Shown here in pieces: positions 31,713 through 42,475 of a stretch of DNA of 64,000 nucleotides; position 1 is the first letter of the stretch; every line of letters begins with the position of its first letter. The stretch covers positions 1,934,741-1,998,740 of the forward strand of contig OY365818.1 in NCBI GenBank assembly GCA_959347315.1, in the 5' to 3' direction. The translations under genes were made by a program, and so were the position numbers. This DNA comes from Bimastos eiseni. Taxonomy: Eukaryota; Annelida; Clitellata; Crassiclitellata; Lumbricidae. Below the pieces are notes generated by a model. It saw nothing but the letters and a program-made list of their open reading frames with translations. It was not told the origin of the DNA and searched no databases.

Positions 31713-33419
31713 TCTCTAATTACACTCTGCTTTTTACATGTTAATCCCCACCGGACATTTCCTTTAATAAACAATAGCATCAAAGAAAAAACGACAATAA
31801 TAATCATTACCGTTTTCAAATCTTCTGTCCAGCGCCATTCGCTCACGAACTGCCAGACTAATTTATTATTGAGACCCTTTGTTAGACAATTTTGGTCAAA
31901 TTACTGAGGTGACACCTACCGATTAAATGCGTACTAAACTTAAATGCGCAATTATTAGATTTTAGGCTGCGGAACGCATTTAAATAATAAATGCACGTCT
32001 CCAAGTTTCTAAAGCGCCCGTCCAAAGCCAAGCGCGAAACTTCTGCTTTAATCAATCAGAGTTTATTTCTATGTATAGGACACTTTAGGTTACTATAGGC
32101 CTGCTTAATACATAATTTGCATTCATTATAATTTATCGATTAACTGATCACTACTTTATTTAGTAATCGTAAACTAAACATTTATACTGCGACCACAAAG
32201 CGAGTACCAGCTTATTTGCAGTTTTATTAAGAGTTTCACCATGAAATTTTAGATTAAAATCGCAGTAGTTTCCACAATTCAGCTCTTCGCTTCAATTAAT
32301 TTTGGTTTCGCATCTAATTTGAGCATGTTTAAACTACCTCCTCCCCTGGCGAGTTGCATAAAGTATCAAAGTATCTTCCTGTTACCAAAACACTATATAT
32401 ATATTTCATGTCTTAAAAAAACGAGAAATTCCTGCATTGACAGCATCAAGTTACTTACTTACTTATGTATTTTTTGCGTGATCCCTTTCTAGGTCGGGTC
32501 TCTATCCAACGACCTAGTAATGACAGCTACGAACGAAGCAGGAAGAGGAGATGTTAAAAAATTATCGACGAGAATTTGTTGGTTTTTTGATAATTGAAAA
32601 TTTCCTTTGTTCGGTTTAGTCACAGTTCGACGTTGAGAATTACGCGTCCGGTTCGAGTGGCTTGTAGCTGTTATTTTCCGGCTGGTCATCGTTGTGTTTG
32701 TTTAGTTTTTACAGGTTAGATATAGTAACCATTCTTGGCGTTTACTTCTGCGCGTGACCAATTCGAAATGATTAAGTTGAAATGAATGTAGGCGCACAGG
32801 GACTAGACATGCTGGATTAATTGTGCAAATTCATTGGTTTATTCGTCTTGTTAAAATGTGAGAACCCGATTTCTGAAGACTTTCAGGACCTTTGCGGTGC
32901 CTAAGAGATACCGGAAACCATTTTGGTTGCGGAAGGTGAAGGAAATTTGAGCGCTTCACCTGGGGCGGATTTATTTGCGTAGCCTTTTTATGATATGACT
33001 AATTAATTTTTAAATGATCTGGGTTCAGGGTGTGGCGAAACGTAAATGTATTAGCCAGATGTCCTGGGTTTGATTGCTAGTGGACCATACGCAGTGGGCA
33101 CTTAATTGTTGCGTCTTCATATCACATCATACCTTGCCCTACCCAATTTACCACGAGTACATTTCCTTACTTTGCTTTAAGAACGTAATTAATTAAATGG
33201 AGGTGTTGACCACTAGAATCTACGTTGTAGCAACCAATATTGTCATCACAGGTAGGTAGAGATATAGAAGTAATTATTTAAGCAGAACATGTTAGAACAT
33301 TTTAAGCAGAATATGTTCCCAGAACCCTATCCCCATTTTTGCCCAGGTGCATTCAGTACCCAGCTGGAAAATATTGCCAATGGCCTGCGATTAATAAAGG
33401 TTTGACCCAATGCATAAAC

Positions 33420-33640
33420 ACAGTGGCCGATCGGTTAGAGCAATCAGTACGTAACGTTCAGTGTGCGCTGAGCGAGCGGGTTTGACCCTCGGCCAGGGAG
33501 TCGCTGTATAGGGACCTTGAGCAAGCCCTTTGCGCACAATTGCTCTGCAGTACAACTGCAATTGTGCCATCGAGGCGTGTCTGTGCACTTCTGAGCAAAA
33601 AATGTTGGAAGAGGGGCGGTATCAAATTTCGGTAATAATA
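33420..33640 (+). mobile_element. SINE family C (tRNA Ser/Leu-like)
   Basis: A-box TGGCCGATCGGTTAGAGC and B-box-like GGGTTTGACCCTC, then GACCTTGAGCAAGCCCTTTG, ending AGGGGCGGTATCAAATTTCG with ATA repeats. It shares over 70 per cent of positions by eye with 39313-39535. Confidence 0.85.
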
Positions 33641-34407
33641 ATAATAAGGTAAGCAAACGGGTATGATGGGTATGGTAACATGAAGACCCAGTAGCAAGGC
33701 TAGATATCCATGGTTGGGTAAGGTAACTAGCTAGAGCAAGGTACGTCATGGTGTCGTATCCAGGGAAGGGCCAGCCGGGCTTAGACCCAGGGCGCTAATG
33801 TGAAAAGGGTGCAAATTTCAGGATGGAATAACTTATTGTTCCAAAAAGTGCACTATTTTCAAGATGTGAGGCGCCAGATTGATGCTATGCACGAAGTGCA
33901 ATTATAGCTCGGCACGGCCCTGGTCGTATCTGCTCCTGGCAGACCTAGAATGGAGAGGGACCAGAAATCAAACTCCAGACACAGCCGCTTCTGTCTGAGC
34001 CTTTGTCCAGCAACGTTCTTTCGATACCTAATGATTGTCTCTTGTCATTGTCTCTTTTTTCTATTGTCTAGAAACGCCTGTCATCTTACTCATCTCTCTA
34101 CTGTCTGGATTCTTTTCTCATCTTACTTTTCATATTGCAACATTCCAATCCATATAGGAATATTAAAGAATGGCTACGCTTCGTTATATTACCATCGTAA
34201 CCAAACTTTACCTAAAGTTACATACTGTAGCTCAACTTCCCTCTATATACCTTACATTACTTTCAGTATTTTACATGTAATGTAACATGGTAATTGATGT
34301 AATACAGTAACTATTGAGGCATAATTTGTGTAAAGTGTTGAACGCTATAATCTTAGTTTGCACGGCTATTGCGACCCTCCCGTTCTTCGTTCTCACATCT
34401 AAATTTT

Positions 34408-34685
34408 GCTATTAATATCATCGTTATTTTTATTATTATTATTAGCATTATTTTATTATTATTATCATCATTATTATGATCATTGTCAGCAATATTATTA
34501 TTATTATCGTTATCCTCCTCATCATTGATCTTCATGTTATCGTCATCATCATCATTTTTGTCATCGTTATCATAATTGCAATTATCATTATGATTGGCAT
34601 TTTTATTATCACATCATCATCATCATCATCACGATTATTATTATTATTATTAGTATTATTACTATTACTATTATTATTACCATCG
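34408..34685 (+). repeat. (ATT/ATC)n microsatellite
   Basis: Imperfect ATT, ATC and TTA trinucleotides, about 280 bp. Confidence 0.88.
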
Positions 34686-35044
34686 TGCATTTACATTAAG
34701 TGTCCACTGCCTATTGGCCATGCATCATAGACCTTCTCTGTTCTTTCCTCTTTTTTGACCAAGTCTTAAGACTGAGCTTTGAGTCGGCAGCAATTCTGAG
34801 ACCGTCAGGCGAGTATTAAGTAAATATTTACGGCTGGGTTGATGGCAAGATAAGCATACTGGAGTATTTAGGATTGGTCGACCACTTTGATCCAAATGTT
34901 CAGACAGGTCGCTCTTGTTGGCTACGTTTTCAATCTGTCGTTGATGCCACGTGCGTTTCGTTGTGGCGCCGTAGATGTTCTTGATCTCGGCATTCCTCCC
35001 CCTCGTCGTATGATCTGACCGTGCGAAACTTGCCACCAATTCTT

Positions 35045-35222
35045 GGGCAGGTTATTAGTACAAAGATAATCAGCATCGCCCTCCTGGTTTATCCAGGCTT
35101 GGGACTGGCACTGCCAGAGTGTAAACAGTAGTGGTGTCAGTTTAATGAGAATGTGTGATAACAGAAATCATTATCGTCGCCCTCCTCCTTTATTTAAGCT
35201 TGGTATTGGCACTGCTGGAGTG
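35045..35222 (+). repeat. Family A, head-to-tail pair
   Basis: Two copies in the same direction (35045-35125, 35138-35222), each with a TCGCCCTCCT-TTTAT block and a GG-ACTGGCACTG-like end. Close same-strand pairs recur at 42268/42382 and 46960/47170. Confidence 0.82.
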
Positions 35223-35267
35223 ATAGCTATGGCATAGTTTTTGGCCAAGTTCAGTACGAGGATGCCC

Positions 35268-35420
35268 TGTTGTGTAGTAACTGTAGTGGTTAGCGTGCCA
35301 AACTGTCAGTCCAGAAGTCGGAGGGGGGGTCTTGTTCCTTCCAGGATTGACATATGGTACCAGATTTCGACTCCACCTGCGGCCCCTAGTCAACTCACTA
35401 TATTCAGTACCTTGCGGTCT
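35268..35420 (+). mobile_element. SINE family E, diverged copy
   Basis: GTAGTGGTTAGCGTGCCAAA resembles an A-box region. It then shares the block TTTCGACTCCACCTGCGGCC with 40028-40275 (TTTCTGCTCTACCTGCGCCC). Confidence 0.6.
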
Positions 35421-35455
35421 GCTTTGCCCGTGGGAATTTGGTTGGAGATGCGAAG

Positions 35456-35725
35456 AGTAATGGGTAACACATTGGCCTGAAAGAGCAGTAGGAAACTATA
35501 GATCGATACCCGTATTCCCGTACGGTTGACTAGTCCTTCCATTTCCTAGGCGGCGGCATTGGTTGAATTAGATGAAGAATGTGATTGGAGTCGTGCATGA
35601 CTGCCGACAGGCAATTCGACTCCTGTAATAATTTGTCATCATCCGTTCATACTAATGGATGGACTGCAATCATAATGTGGTCTGTCATTTTGATTTTAGT
35701 AATTGAAGATTGTTATTATTCTTAT
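35456..35725 (+). mobile_element. SINE family B, nearly full copy
   Basis: GAGTAATGGGTAACACATTG, B-box region GATCGATACCC, GTTGACTAGTCCTTCC, GCCGACAGGCAATTCGACTC, and an ATTGTTATTATTC tail. Confidence 0.8.
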
Positions 35726-36027
35726 TACTTTTTGTTATATTATTATTAGTAGTAGTATTAGTATTGTTATCATAAATTATTGCATTAAACAAATCACCTG
35801 AAACAATATTGAATCGAAATTTAATCACCTGATAGTCTCTGCATATTCTTGGGCCATTTCAATAATATAGTATTATTATTATTATTATTAATGCCATTAT
35901 TATTATTATTATATTTTTGTTTTGCTAACTGATGTATCCCTAGTTCTTGTTGATATTTGTCGTTCAATGATTTCTAATTCAGAAATCGTCTTAGAGTTGT
36001 TTTGTTTTTTAAGGGGTGCTATATAAA

Positions 36028-36119
36028 TGTGAGTTACAACTTAAGTGCTCTAGCACTTAAGTTGTAACTCACAGTCTTCTTCGATCGACTGCCACCAGGC
36101 AGTCGATCGAAGAAGACTG
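36028..36119. other. Two abutting perfect hairpins
   Basis: Hairpin 1: 22-bp arms 36028-36049 and 36052-36073 with a 2-nt spacer (centre GTGCT-CT-AGCAC). Hairpin 2: 22-bp arms 36072-36093 and 36098-36119 around ACCA (centre CGACTGCC-ACCA-GGCAGTCG). Both are mismatch-free. Hairpin 1 starts inside a GGGTGCTATATAAATG retroelement tail. Confidence 0.9.
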
Positions 36120-36267
36120 ATAGCGGTTATAAACTCTGAGGTCAATTGTTAGTTGTAACTTCTCTTATAGGACAGATGTCAATATCTGTTGTAAAACAAA
36201 CACTCTCTCTTAACGACCGTCGCTTTATCACTTTTACTCTGCCATAGATGGGCAATTGGAAATGATT

Positions 36268-36425
36268 AGCTCAGAGGCGTCCAGATAAGGGGCTCCGGAT
36301 GCAGATGCCTCCAACTCCAGGTAGAGGGAGACATTTTTGCGTCATAGGGGGAACATCTTGCTTTGCTGGCACTTGGGCCCGGGTTTTGCCTCCATCACTC
36401 AGAGGGAAATTGACGCCCTTGGATT
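36268..36425 (+). repeat. Family G dispersed repeat
   Basis: Shares ordered blocks with 60740-60905: CTCAGAGGCGTCCAGAT, ATGCCTCCAA, GGCACTTGGG or GACACTTGGG, GGTTTTGCCTCCATCACTCA and TTGACGCCC. The class is unknown. Confidence 0.75.
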
Positions 36426-36529
36426 AGCTAATTGTTTTAAATTAGTTAATGAAATTTGCTTATCGATTCGATTTGGTAATTGTACTGAAAATTCCTAATT
36501 GGTTAAAATTAGAAGTAGGTGGATGAATT

Positions 36530-36840
36530 GCTAGATAGATGAATGAATGCATGGACCAGTGAATGGATGGATTAATGGCTGGATGGATGGCAAGCCTGAT
36601 GAATGAATGAATTTTTGAATGACTAGATGGATGGATTGATGATTGAGTGGCTGACTGGATATATGGATGGCTAGATAGATGATTGGATGACTGGATGGAT
36701 GGATAGATAGATATATGGATGGCTAGATGGATGGATGATTGATTGGCTGACTGTACATACGGATGGCTAGATAGATGTATGGATGATTCAGTGGCTGACT
36801 GGATATATGGATTGATAGATAGATGGATGGATGATTGGTT
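36530..36840 (+). repeat. (GGAT/AGAT)n degenerate microsatellite
   Basis: GATGGATGG and CTAGATAGATG units with interruptions, about 310 bp. Confidence 0.85.
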
Positions 36841-37199
36841 TTCCTGGGTGCGTGTGGCATCGTATTCCTCAATTAGCCATGAGTTCTGTTTTCAAGTTCC
36901 TCACCGATTGGCTTCGTAGTTAGTCCTAGTTCTTTCTCAACCGGATTATCGTGTGACACGCATGTTGCATATGACGCATGTCATGTGGCATTGAGTCCAG
37001 GCATCCACGTCTCGTCTGCAAGTGGTTTGCCAATCGGATGAGTCGCTCGCTGTCGCGGGGTCTCTGGCGGTGGTGCCCCAACGGGCCGAATTTGGGCCCA
37101 CGGGAGATAGGGCAATAGTGGTTAAGGAGGGCGACTTAGAGATTCGTGCGATGACGATGAGGCTAAGAAGGTCTGACCTCTTTGCTATAGTCCCAGCGA

Positions 37200-37390
37200 G
37201 GTAATGTAATGTAATCAAGCGTTATATAGCGCCGCTCGAATCAGCTTCGCTCTCAACGGTCGTCTGTGCTTGGGCAAGGGAGCAGGAGAGTCTTAAGGCG
37301 TCGCCGGAACTGGGAAGGTAAGAGTGCAAAGCTCTTCGACTGGGCCGTAGCAGAGCGCTTGCGGGGGAACAACTTGTTGGCATGATGCGT
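37200..37390 (-). mobile_element. LINE 3' fragment
   Basis: The reverse frame reads [19 protein letters not shown] then RRRLKTLLLP, a shortened version of the 52694 copy. It ends GGCGCTATATAACGCTTGAT and ATTACATTACATTAC, the element's 3' terminus. Confidence 0.6.
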
Positions 37391-37912
37391 TGACGACTTC
37401 ATTTTCTTTGCCTTGGCATACGATGGCGGTTGGAAGAGGGTGACGTTGATGGTGTTTGTTATCACAGGGTGTCGTTCACGCGAAACTACTTCTCGCCGGT
37501 TAAACGGAGGTGAGAGTCGACTGGAGTTCCATCGCCAATACAAAGCCTATACGCATCGGAAATTTACACCATCGAGTGATCTCCGGAAGCAACCACTCGA
37601 GTCCCACTCTTGTTGGTCCTTCCCCTCCAAATCTTTTTTCTCCTCCTCCTTATTCTCCTCACTCTCCTCCTCTGCTGCTTTCTCTGTCCATCCGCTTTCC
37701 CCTTCCATCCTTCCGACGAATGCCAGGTCAGAGGCGGGGATTGGGTTGGACTAGGATTTACGATTGCTTCTGACCAGCTGAGATGTCTTCCTGTCCCAGC
37801 GGGTCCGCTGTAGCTCGGCTGTTCGGTTCTGTAGAGTTACAAAGCCAACAAGGTTCCCTTATATACTCTTATAACCTCGTGGTGATGGGTTATAACCTGT
37901 GGTAGGATACTA

Positions 37913-38302
37913 GTTGTTTCAGCTTAACGACACTGTGTGATAACAAAGATCGTTACCGTCGCCCTCCGCCTTTATCCAGGCGTGGGACTGGCACTTTCGT
38001 GGCCATACTATATGAATGTGGAGGAGTTGGGTTAGAACCTCGGCAACATCTGCCTTGTCAGTAGAACTCTGGTAGTGCCAGTCCCAAGCCTGGGTAAAGG
38101 CGGAGGACGATGCTAACAGTCCTTGTAAAATTACACAGTTTCGTTAAACTGAAATTACTACTGCTTAATGCTAGGCAGTTAGGAACTTCTCTACAGTACT
38201 GCTCGCTCTCTGGCAGTGCCAGTCCCAAACTCGTATATAGGATGAGGGCGACGCTAATGATCTTCGTCATCACCCAGCGTCGTTAAACTGACATTATACT
38301 GC
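37913..38302. repeat. Three family A copies (one +, two -)
   Basis: 37913-38005 (+), 38068-38165 (-) and 38203-38302 (-). The + copy has GCTTAACGACACTGTGTGAT. The - copies begin GTAGTGCCAGTCCCAAGC and GGCAGTGCCAGTCCCAAAC. The opposed copies form a large imperfect inverted repeat. Confidence 0.85.
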
Positions 38303-38528
38303 ATCGAGCCAGCCTATGATTTTAGTCACAACGAATGTATACGTTGCCATGTCGGTTCAAGTTTGCTACCCTTATCGGCGATACCTGACCTAATCAATAG
38401 TAAGGCCTTATCAGCGTGGCCTTATCAGCAACGCAAACCATTTCAACGTTACATGTCTTAGCTATGATGCGGGTGGTGTTGGAGGTGCTCGCCGGCTTCT
38501 GCGCGTGGCAGGCTCCCTTCCTGGGCGT

Positions 38529-38795
38529 CTAGACGAGCGAGGATAATCGGGCAATTGGAGGGAGCCCTGCTTGAGCTACTGCTGCTGGGCTGTAGCCACC
38601 GCTGAAGGTGCTAGGTCCGGCTGCAGGGAATTGGGTCAAGTCTCGGTCAAAGGTCGGCGCTTGTGTAGGTTCGGCAGGAGGAAATTGGGTCAAGTCGCGG
38701 TCAAAGGACGGCGCCTGTTGGTTGAACTGAAGGCGTGATCGGAGTCTAGGAGAAGGAGGAACCAATCGCGAAGTTTGAGAGAGTAACTTGCTCAC
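38529..38795 (-). CDS. Possible small ORF with internal duplication
   Basis: 88 codons, MSKLLSQTSRLVPPSPRLRS to a stop, with two copies of FDRDLTQFPxAxPxQAPxF-type sequence (about residues 31-62). Composition is Pro-, Gln- and Ala-rich and non-repetitive outside the duplication, unlike the microsatellite frames. There is no known domain. It could be an exon of an unseen minus-strand gene or chance. Confidence 0.25.
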   Translation of the reverse strand: MSKLLSQTSRLVPPSPRLRSRLQFNQQAPSFDRDLTQFPPAEPTQAPTFDRDLTQFPAAGPSTFSGGYSPAAVAQAGLPPIARLSSLV

Positions 38796-38997
38796 AGAGA
38801 AGAAGGTAGAATTAATTATTATCGGTTGCTTTCGGAAGGGTCGCCGGAACGCGTTCTGGTTTGGAGGGAGTTCCTTAGAATCCAGAGCTGGATTTATTTT
38901 CTTGGAAGAAGGATTATATTCTGTGCGGATTTGGAGGTATCGATGGATTTGGAAGCTGCCAGATAGGTATTGATTTCGATTACGTAGAAGCTAAATT

Positions 38998-39265
38998 AAG
39001 AGTTTATCGAGGCTTGAGACTGGCGCTGCCAGAGTTCAAGTAGTGTCGGGAGTTAGTAGTATTATGGGAAGTAATAGGGGGTGGAGTTAGTAGTAGTAGT
39101 AGTATTATGGGAAGTAATAGGGGTGGAGTTAGTAGTAGTAGTAGGGGGAAGTAGTAGTAGTAGTTTCACTTTATTTTTAGTAACACTGTGTGATGACACA
39201 GCTCATTAACGTCGCCCTCCTCGTTTTTCCAATCTTGGGGCTGGCACTGTCAGAGTGTAAGCAGT
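38998..39265 (+). repeat. Family A fragment, TAG repeats, family A copy
   Basis: 38998-39042 is a 3' fragment (GACTGGCGCTGCCAGAG), 39050-39160 is (TAG)n with GGGAAGTAATAGGGG repeats, and 39163-39265 is a full copy with AACACTGTGTGATGACA. Confidence 0.75.
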
Positions 39266-39312
39266 GGCATAGTTTGGCTGAAGGGACTGCCATTCTTTGA
39301 TTTTACATCTTG

Positions 39313-39535
39313 TTGTGGCCGAGCGGCTAGAGCGATCAGCCCGTAACGTTCAGCGTGCGCTGAGTGAGCGAGTTCGACCCTCGTCCGGGGAATCACTGTA
39401 TAAGGACCTTGAGCAAGTCCTTTGCGCCCAATGGCTCTGTAGTACCACTTCAATTGCGCCGTCGAGGGGTGTGCTTTTTTCTGAGCAAAAGATGTTGGAA
39501 GAAGGGCGATATAAAATTTTAGAATAAATAAAATT
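39313..39535 (+). mobile_element. SINE family C (tRNA Ser/Leu-like), best copy
   Basis: TGGCCGAGCGGCTAGAGCG is a canonical A-box for a class II tRNA, and GAGTTCGACCCTCGTCC a canonical B-box. The unique body includes GACCTTGAGCAAGTCC. The 3' end AGGGCGATATAAAATTTTAG plus AATAAATAAA resembles the LINE tail. It is not a functional tRNA gene: no closed acceptor stem is evident. Confidence 0.88.
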
Positions 39536-39756
39536 AATTAATTTACATAACATTTAATTATGCCTTTAGTAAACATTTGCTGTTATATGATCACTCTTTC
39601 TGATACTTCGTTTTTGGCAGAGTATATTATATTTGCAGACGTTTCTGTTACATGTTTAGTTAGACCTTGGTGTTTTGATATCGTTGAATAATTAAATTGT
39701 TATTAAATAAGGGTTGTATATGGCTGTGTCCTGGTTGTGGTCAAGGATAAATTTTC

Positions 39757-40009
39757 TGCGGCCGAAAGTTCGGCCGCAATACAAGCAAAACGTTACTTCT
39801 GCTTCAGAACTCATAACAAAATTTAGTCAGTGAAGATCTCTGCGCACGTGCAACCTTCGGCGCATGCTCACTGTTAGATTTTAAAATGTGCGTCTTGAGA
39901 CCCTCACGACGCACATTTTAAAATGGTTAGGATTAGTGTCGTTTTTAGGGGAACCTTCGACCGCAGAAGTAATTTTTTTATACGTTGAGAGGCCGAAGTT
40001 TCGGCCGCC
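39757..40009. mobile_element. Foldback / MITE-like element
   Basis: Ends are palindromic: GCGGCCGAAAGTTCGGCCGC (39758-39777) and GAGGCCGAAGTTTCGGCCGC (39989-40008). Subterminal GTTACTTCTGC is inverted as GCAGAAGTAAT. An internal perfect 17-bp inverted repeat ATTTTAAAATGTGCGTC is at 39878-39894 and 39908-39924. There is no coding capacity. A target duplication was not resolved. Confidence 0.6.
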
Positions 40010-40027
40010 TATGCTGCACGCTATGGA

Positions 40028-40275
40028 TAATGGTGATCGATAGTGTAGTGGTTATTTTGCTCGACTCGAGAGATCGAGGGTTCAAGTCCCACCAGGGCAG
40101 AAATCTGTGTCGATATTTCTGCTCTACCTGCGCCCCTGGCCAACTTCGCTGTGATGAGTACACCGACCGTACACTGTCGGTTGGAAGATGAGACGTCGAG
40201 GGAGAAGACTGGGCACGCGGTTCGTATGCCGAGGGTAAGAAACTGAGGTCGCTATAGCACTTCATGCAATCATGA
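40028..40275 (+). mobile_element. SINE family E (tRNA-derived)
   Basis: GTAGTGTAGTGGTTATTTTG resembles the D-arm of tRNA-Asp/Glu, and GAGGGTTCAAGTCCCACC is a perfect B-box. Then a unique body with CTACCTGCGCCCCTGGCCAA. The tail GAGGTCGCTATAGCACTTCA recalls the common 3' end. Confidence 0.72.
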
Positions 40276-40619
40276 ACTGCTCTTCTTCTTTTTCTTATGC
40301 TGTCCTTGCTTTCTTTATTATTTCTCGGCTCTAACGTAGATCTTATAGTCTGAAGGTTGGCGATGGCGGGTGAAGAGTGTTGGCGCCTGTGTTTGCTCTG
40401 TTTCGGCATACGCTTTTATCTGACGGATTAGTTTCCTGTGAGAAGAGGACGACTGACCGGATGAACGTCGTCTTTGGAGGCACTTGACGGACGAGGAGGA
40501 GGTCGACGAGGAGGAGGATTGGGGTTCGGTGCCTGGCTCGGTGGCTCCGTTGGGTAACCAGAGCAGATGGGTTGGTGGCTGGTCCAGGAGTATTAGGGGT
40601 AGGGGAGGGTGTTATCGCC

Positions 40620-40720
40620 GATTGACCATGTCTGTCTGTCTGTCTGTCTATCCCTCCATCTGTTGTTTCTGTATATATCTGTTTATATCTGTTTTTTTTA
40701 TCTGCCTCTCAGTCTGTGGG

Positions 40721-40755
<35 letters not shown>

Positions 40756-40854
40756 GCCTCCGTTTCTTTCTGTGTGTACGTCTGTCCGTCTCTGTGTCTT
40801 TCCATCCCTATCTATCTCTTATTCCCCATCACTCTCTCTCTCTTCCTGTCTGTC

Positions 40855-40888
<34 letters not shown>

Positions 40889-40895
40889 ATCGGCT
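40620..40895 (+). repeat. (CTGT/CT)n microsatellite
   Basis: Imperfect CTGT and CT runs. Leu/Ser/Cys-rich frames across it are artefacts. Confidence 0.9.
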
Positions 40896-41019
40896 ATAAA
40901 GTGCCTGACCAAACAGTGGATTTGATGGCCTGAATCTTTTTATCTGCCTTCGTCCTCTGACGAATCTCTCTTCCAGTGTTCTTACTCCTTTCGAATGACA
41001 GGCTGCGAAGAAAGAGGAG

Positions 41020-41495
41020 GATTTAGAGGATGAGAGAAGATAGGAGAGCAGAGAAGAGAGCAGAGCAGAGAAGAGGAGGAAGGAAGAGAGGACGATAGAG
41101 GAAAGGAAACGGAGACGAAGGGAGGAAAGGGAAGAGGCGGTTGGGGGTGGAAAGAGATTATAAAATAGAGGATGATAGAGAAGGTTGAGGAGGGGAGATA
41201 TAGGAAGGGAAAAGTACCAGGAGATGAGGATAGGGGATGAATGAGAAGGAGAGTGGAGGAGGCGAGAGAGGAGAAGAAAAGGGAAGAGAGGAGTTGGAGG
41301 AGGGAGAGGCTGTGCTGTCGGTGAGGAAGAAAGGAAAAGATGGGATGAGGAAGGAGAGAGAGGGAGTTGAGAGGAGAGGCGAAGATGGAAGGGGAGGAAA
41401 ATTGGAGTTGAGATGATGGCCTGCAGAGGTTGGGCAGTGGTAGAGGTTAGGGAAGATGGTAAATGAGGGAGAGAGAGGAGATGGCGAGGAAAAGG
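41020..41495 (+). repeat. Purine-rich (GGA/GA)n tract
   Basis: About 475 bp of nearly pure purine on the + strand, a mirror in composition to 45875-46400. Confidence 0.88.
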
Positions 41496-42267
41496 CTGTT
41501 AGCCGTTGTACCTGGAGTACCGACCCGAGGGAGTTTAATAAATAACTGGGTACATGGAGCAGAACGGACGGAATATTTCTAATAGAACGACTCTTGAAAA
41601 GCAATCGGTTACATCCCGATGTATCTGGTTATTGCCTCAGACTGGCGTGTTCATTTAGCGCCTTTAGATTTGGCGATTCTGGTTCGCCTGGTGAGGTAAT
41701 CATTTTGGTGGCCGCCGGAAATTAGTTAGCGAAAGCGGTTACGCGCCAATTGCGGCGAAGCAGAGTCCGTATCGGATTATTTGGATGGATGTTACGTGTT
41801 TGGGTTGGGTGGGGGAGGGTAAAGGTCTGTGGGGAGAGGATGGGTGGTCGATGGGGAATTATATGGACATTGGGTAGCAGGGTACTCGACAGGGGTGGTA
41901 TAGTGTTGTTGGGTGTCGTTGTTAGTAGTGTTTTGTATTGGTGTTATTGTCAATAGTATTACTGTTGCTGGTGTTCGTGTCGTTAGTGTCCTTTTATAGT
42001 TTTTGTTTTGTTGTTGCAACTTGCTAGTGTTCTTTGTGTTTTTTTAGTTTTAGTGTTGTTATTGTTATTGTTTGTGTTGGTAACATTGTAGTTGTCTGTA
42101 TTGTTGCTGTTTTTAATTAATCATTGGTGTTATTGCTGTTTATGTTAGTGTTTTAGTGTTAATGTTACCACTTGAGGACGAGCAAGATACCGTGTCTCGA
42201 CTCCCCTACAGATGCACATGTATTGTATAAGGCATATTAGTAGTAATAGTAAATAGTGATTGTTGCT

Positions 42268-42475
42268 GTTTTATGACACTGTGATAACAAATGTCATTAT
42301 CATCACCCTCTTCCATTTATAAGGCTTGGGACTGGCACTGTCAGTGTGCAAACAGTGGAGGAGTTACACCCACAATAGAGGTAGTTTCAGTTTAGCGACA
42401 TTGTGTGATAACAAAGATCATTATAGACGCCCTCCTCTATTATCCAGGTTTGGGATTGGCACTATCCGATAAAGA
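42268..42475 (+). repeat. Family A, head-to-tail pair
   Basis: Copies at 42268-42360 and 42382-42475. The second reads CAGTTTAGCGACATTGTGTG and ends GGGATTGGCACTATCC, where the 220-bp tandem duplication begins. Confidence 0.85.

Noticed and set aside
39313..39400. tRNA-Ser/Leu gene
   Set aside because: A and B boxes are good, but the sequence continues as a repeated SINE body and related copies share the same non-tRNA parts; no closed cloverleaf was evident.
40030..40095. tRNA-Asp/Glu gene
   Set aside because: The head is tRNA-like but leads into a dispersed SINE body and lacks a matching acceptor stem.
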